The notes beneath the pieces were generated by a model. It worked only from the letters and a program-made list of their open reading frames with translations, did no database searches and was not told where the DNA came from. Below, in pieces: positions 62,690-64,000 of a stretch of 64,000 nucleotides of DNA. The stretch is from the NCBI RefSeq assembly GCF_031877795.1, contig NC_133954.1:7903256-7967255 (forward strand), read 5' to 3'. Both the position numbers and the translations under genes were made by a program. This stretch comes from Strix aluco (Eukaryota > Chordata > Aves > Strigiformes > Strigidae). The first letter of the stretch is position 1; each line of letters begins with the position of its first letter.

Positions 62690-64000
62690 GTGGATTTTAT
62701 GGGCTCCTTTTAACTCCCAGCACAGATTTGACACTCTGGCCTTTCATAATAATCCTCTCACTCATGTTGTTTCTTCTGGAAACTTCTCCTGCTCAGCTTG
62801 TGCCAAAAAAGCTCCGCATTCCAGTTCTCCCAGGCTTGAGTGGTTTTTTCTCATTCCCACTTTCTTTCTGCAGTTAGCAGTTAGCAACAGACAGGATGCT
62901 CCAAGGACTATTTTAGCAAGGTTTTGTTCATTTATTTTCCAGATATCCTTTCTCTGAGCCACACACCCTCACCAGGATGAAGTAGCCCAGTGGGATATCC
63001 ACTTCTCTTCCAGTACTTGTACATTAGGTTTTCCAAACATTCCCCCTGGAAGTGGTTGGGAAATCACTGAGCTGTTGAGCAGCCTTCCTTGAGCAGGTTG
63101 TGTCTTTACTCAGAAACAGTTTGACCCCTTTTCTCTCCCCACTTTTCCCTCCTGCCACTCCTGGGCACATTCAAGTGCAAAGTTAAGGCCATACTCAAAA
63201 GAAGCTTCACTGAAACGCATGGGACACCTCTCACACTTAGAACAAAACACTTTTGAAATACTGGCTCAGATCTTCACCGCCCTCTTAAGAAAGAGGACAT
63301 CTGAAGAAAATTATGTTTAATTCATGGCTTCTGCAATGTGGCATCTTGCAAAATGTTACAGTTTCATGATCCTTATTTTGCAGATGGGGAAACTGAGAAG
63401 AGAAGAGGCTGAGCTATTTGATCTGATACCCGATGATATAGAATAAAACTTGGAATAAAGTTTTGCCAGTGCCTTGCTCACTAGGTTGTCTCCAGAAGGC
63501 AGGTGAAGAATATATTTGCTGGTGTGAGAGTGTATTGCATAAATAAAACTCTGTGTGTCATGGAAATCAAGTATTTGGAGGAGGTTGAGAGGGAGGCCAC
63601 ATATAGATCTGCTTGTTTTACCCAACATACAACTGCATCCTCTGTCTGGGTTTTAAAAAGAAAGATTAAAGATGATAAATTCAACACAAGCCTAATGAAA
63701 ATAAATGGTGAGAAATGCTTATCTGGGGATCACCCCGCATAACATTCCAACTGATTCAAAAGAAGTTCTAGTTTATTTTTAACTCTGCTTTTTGCTTTTC
63801 CTAGAGCCAGTTTGTATTAATGAATGCTACTGTGTAAAGAAACACTGGCTACCCCAAACCTACACTCCCTGCAAGTTCCCCCATCTGTGTTTGCCATTTT
63901 ACAGCCTTCCTCCATCACAGTAATTTGAGCTTTTGCTTGGAAGAAGCAGCGAAAGAGGAAAATCCTCCCAGACATCTCTTTTTAAGCAGCGTTTCTCGGT
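62690..64000. other. Noncoding, nothing recognised
   Basis: No exon, repeat family or RNA gene is visible to me in this stretch on either strand. Confidence 0.5.

Noticed and set aside
46068..64000. miR-196 precursor and HOXB9 exons
   Set aside because: Looked for the conserved miR-196 core on both strands and for HOX homeodomain peptides; none seen, so they presumably lie further right.

Overview
This is vertebrate genomic DNA, almost certainly avian. It carries introns with GT-AG splice sites, three antisense CR1 LINE 3' ends (the typical bird retroposon) with their terminal ATTCTGTG repeats, several CpG islands, and a HOXB-cluster flank corresponding to human 17q21. The window reads CALCOCO2 (+), then a decayed TTLL6 (+), then HOXB13 (+), then the start of the long gene-poor HOXB13-HOXB9 interval.

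Bases 1-11920 hold CALCOCO2/NDP52, a selective-autophagy receptor. It has a CpG-rich first exon with a ZNF143-type promoter motif at base 2, and 15 coding exons that I could join in frame (about 581 codons). They encode a SKICH domain, the noncanonical LC3-binding motif ILVV at residues 133-136 (the same numbering as human), a coiled coil, a GNPY galectin-8-type segment and two C-terminal zinc fingers. The coiled coil is lengthened by about 115 residues because a three-exon block is tandemly duplicated (about 3230-4602 and 4608-6232). An approximately 85-copy CTCCT array lies in a later intron.

Bases 11921-20400 show no gene, apart from two antisense CR1 copies and an inverted pair of RFX-like motifs. 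A CpG-island promoter at 20440-20960 carries CCAAT boxes, GC boxes and an X-box-like site. Downstream of it, at 21978-26058, six collinear exons of TTLL6 (tubulin polyglutamylase) are recognisable. They carry a nonsense codon, two frameshifts, two lost splice acceptors and loss of a conserved tryptophan: a unitary pseudogene in the position where mammals have a working TTLL6. CALCOCO2 points towards TTLL6/HOXB13 here, whereas from memory it is head-to-head with TTLL6 in human, which implies a local inversion.

Bases 26060-44300 are noncoding. They are AT-rich and quiet at first, then increasingly CpG-rich upstream of HOXB13. HOXB13 occupies 44424-46067 in two exons and has a complete homeodomain. 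Bases 46068-64000 are noncoding posterior-HOX flank with an ATF/CREB-site cluster in a CpG island near 47.8 kb, a second CTCCT array at 49.3 kb, more CpG islands at 57.7 and 60.4 kb, and one exon-like orphan ORF at 62.55 kb. I found no tRNA, rRNA, microRNA-196 or CRISPR sequence. Exon joins and homologies are by eye and from memory of the families; no alignment was run.
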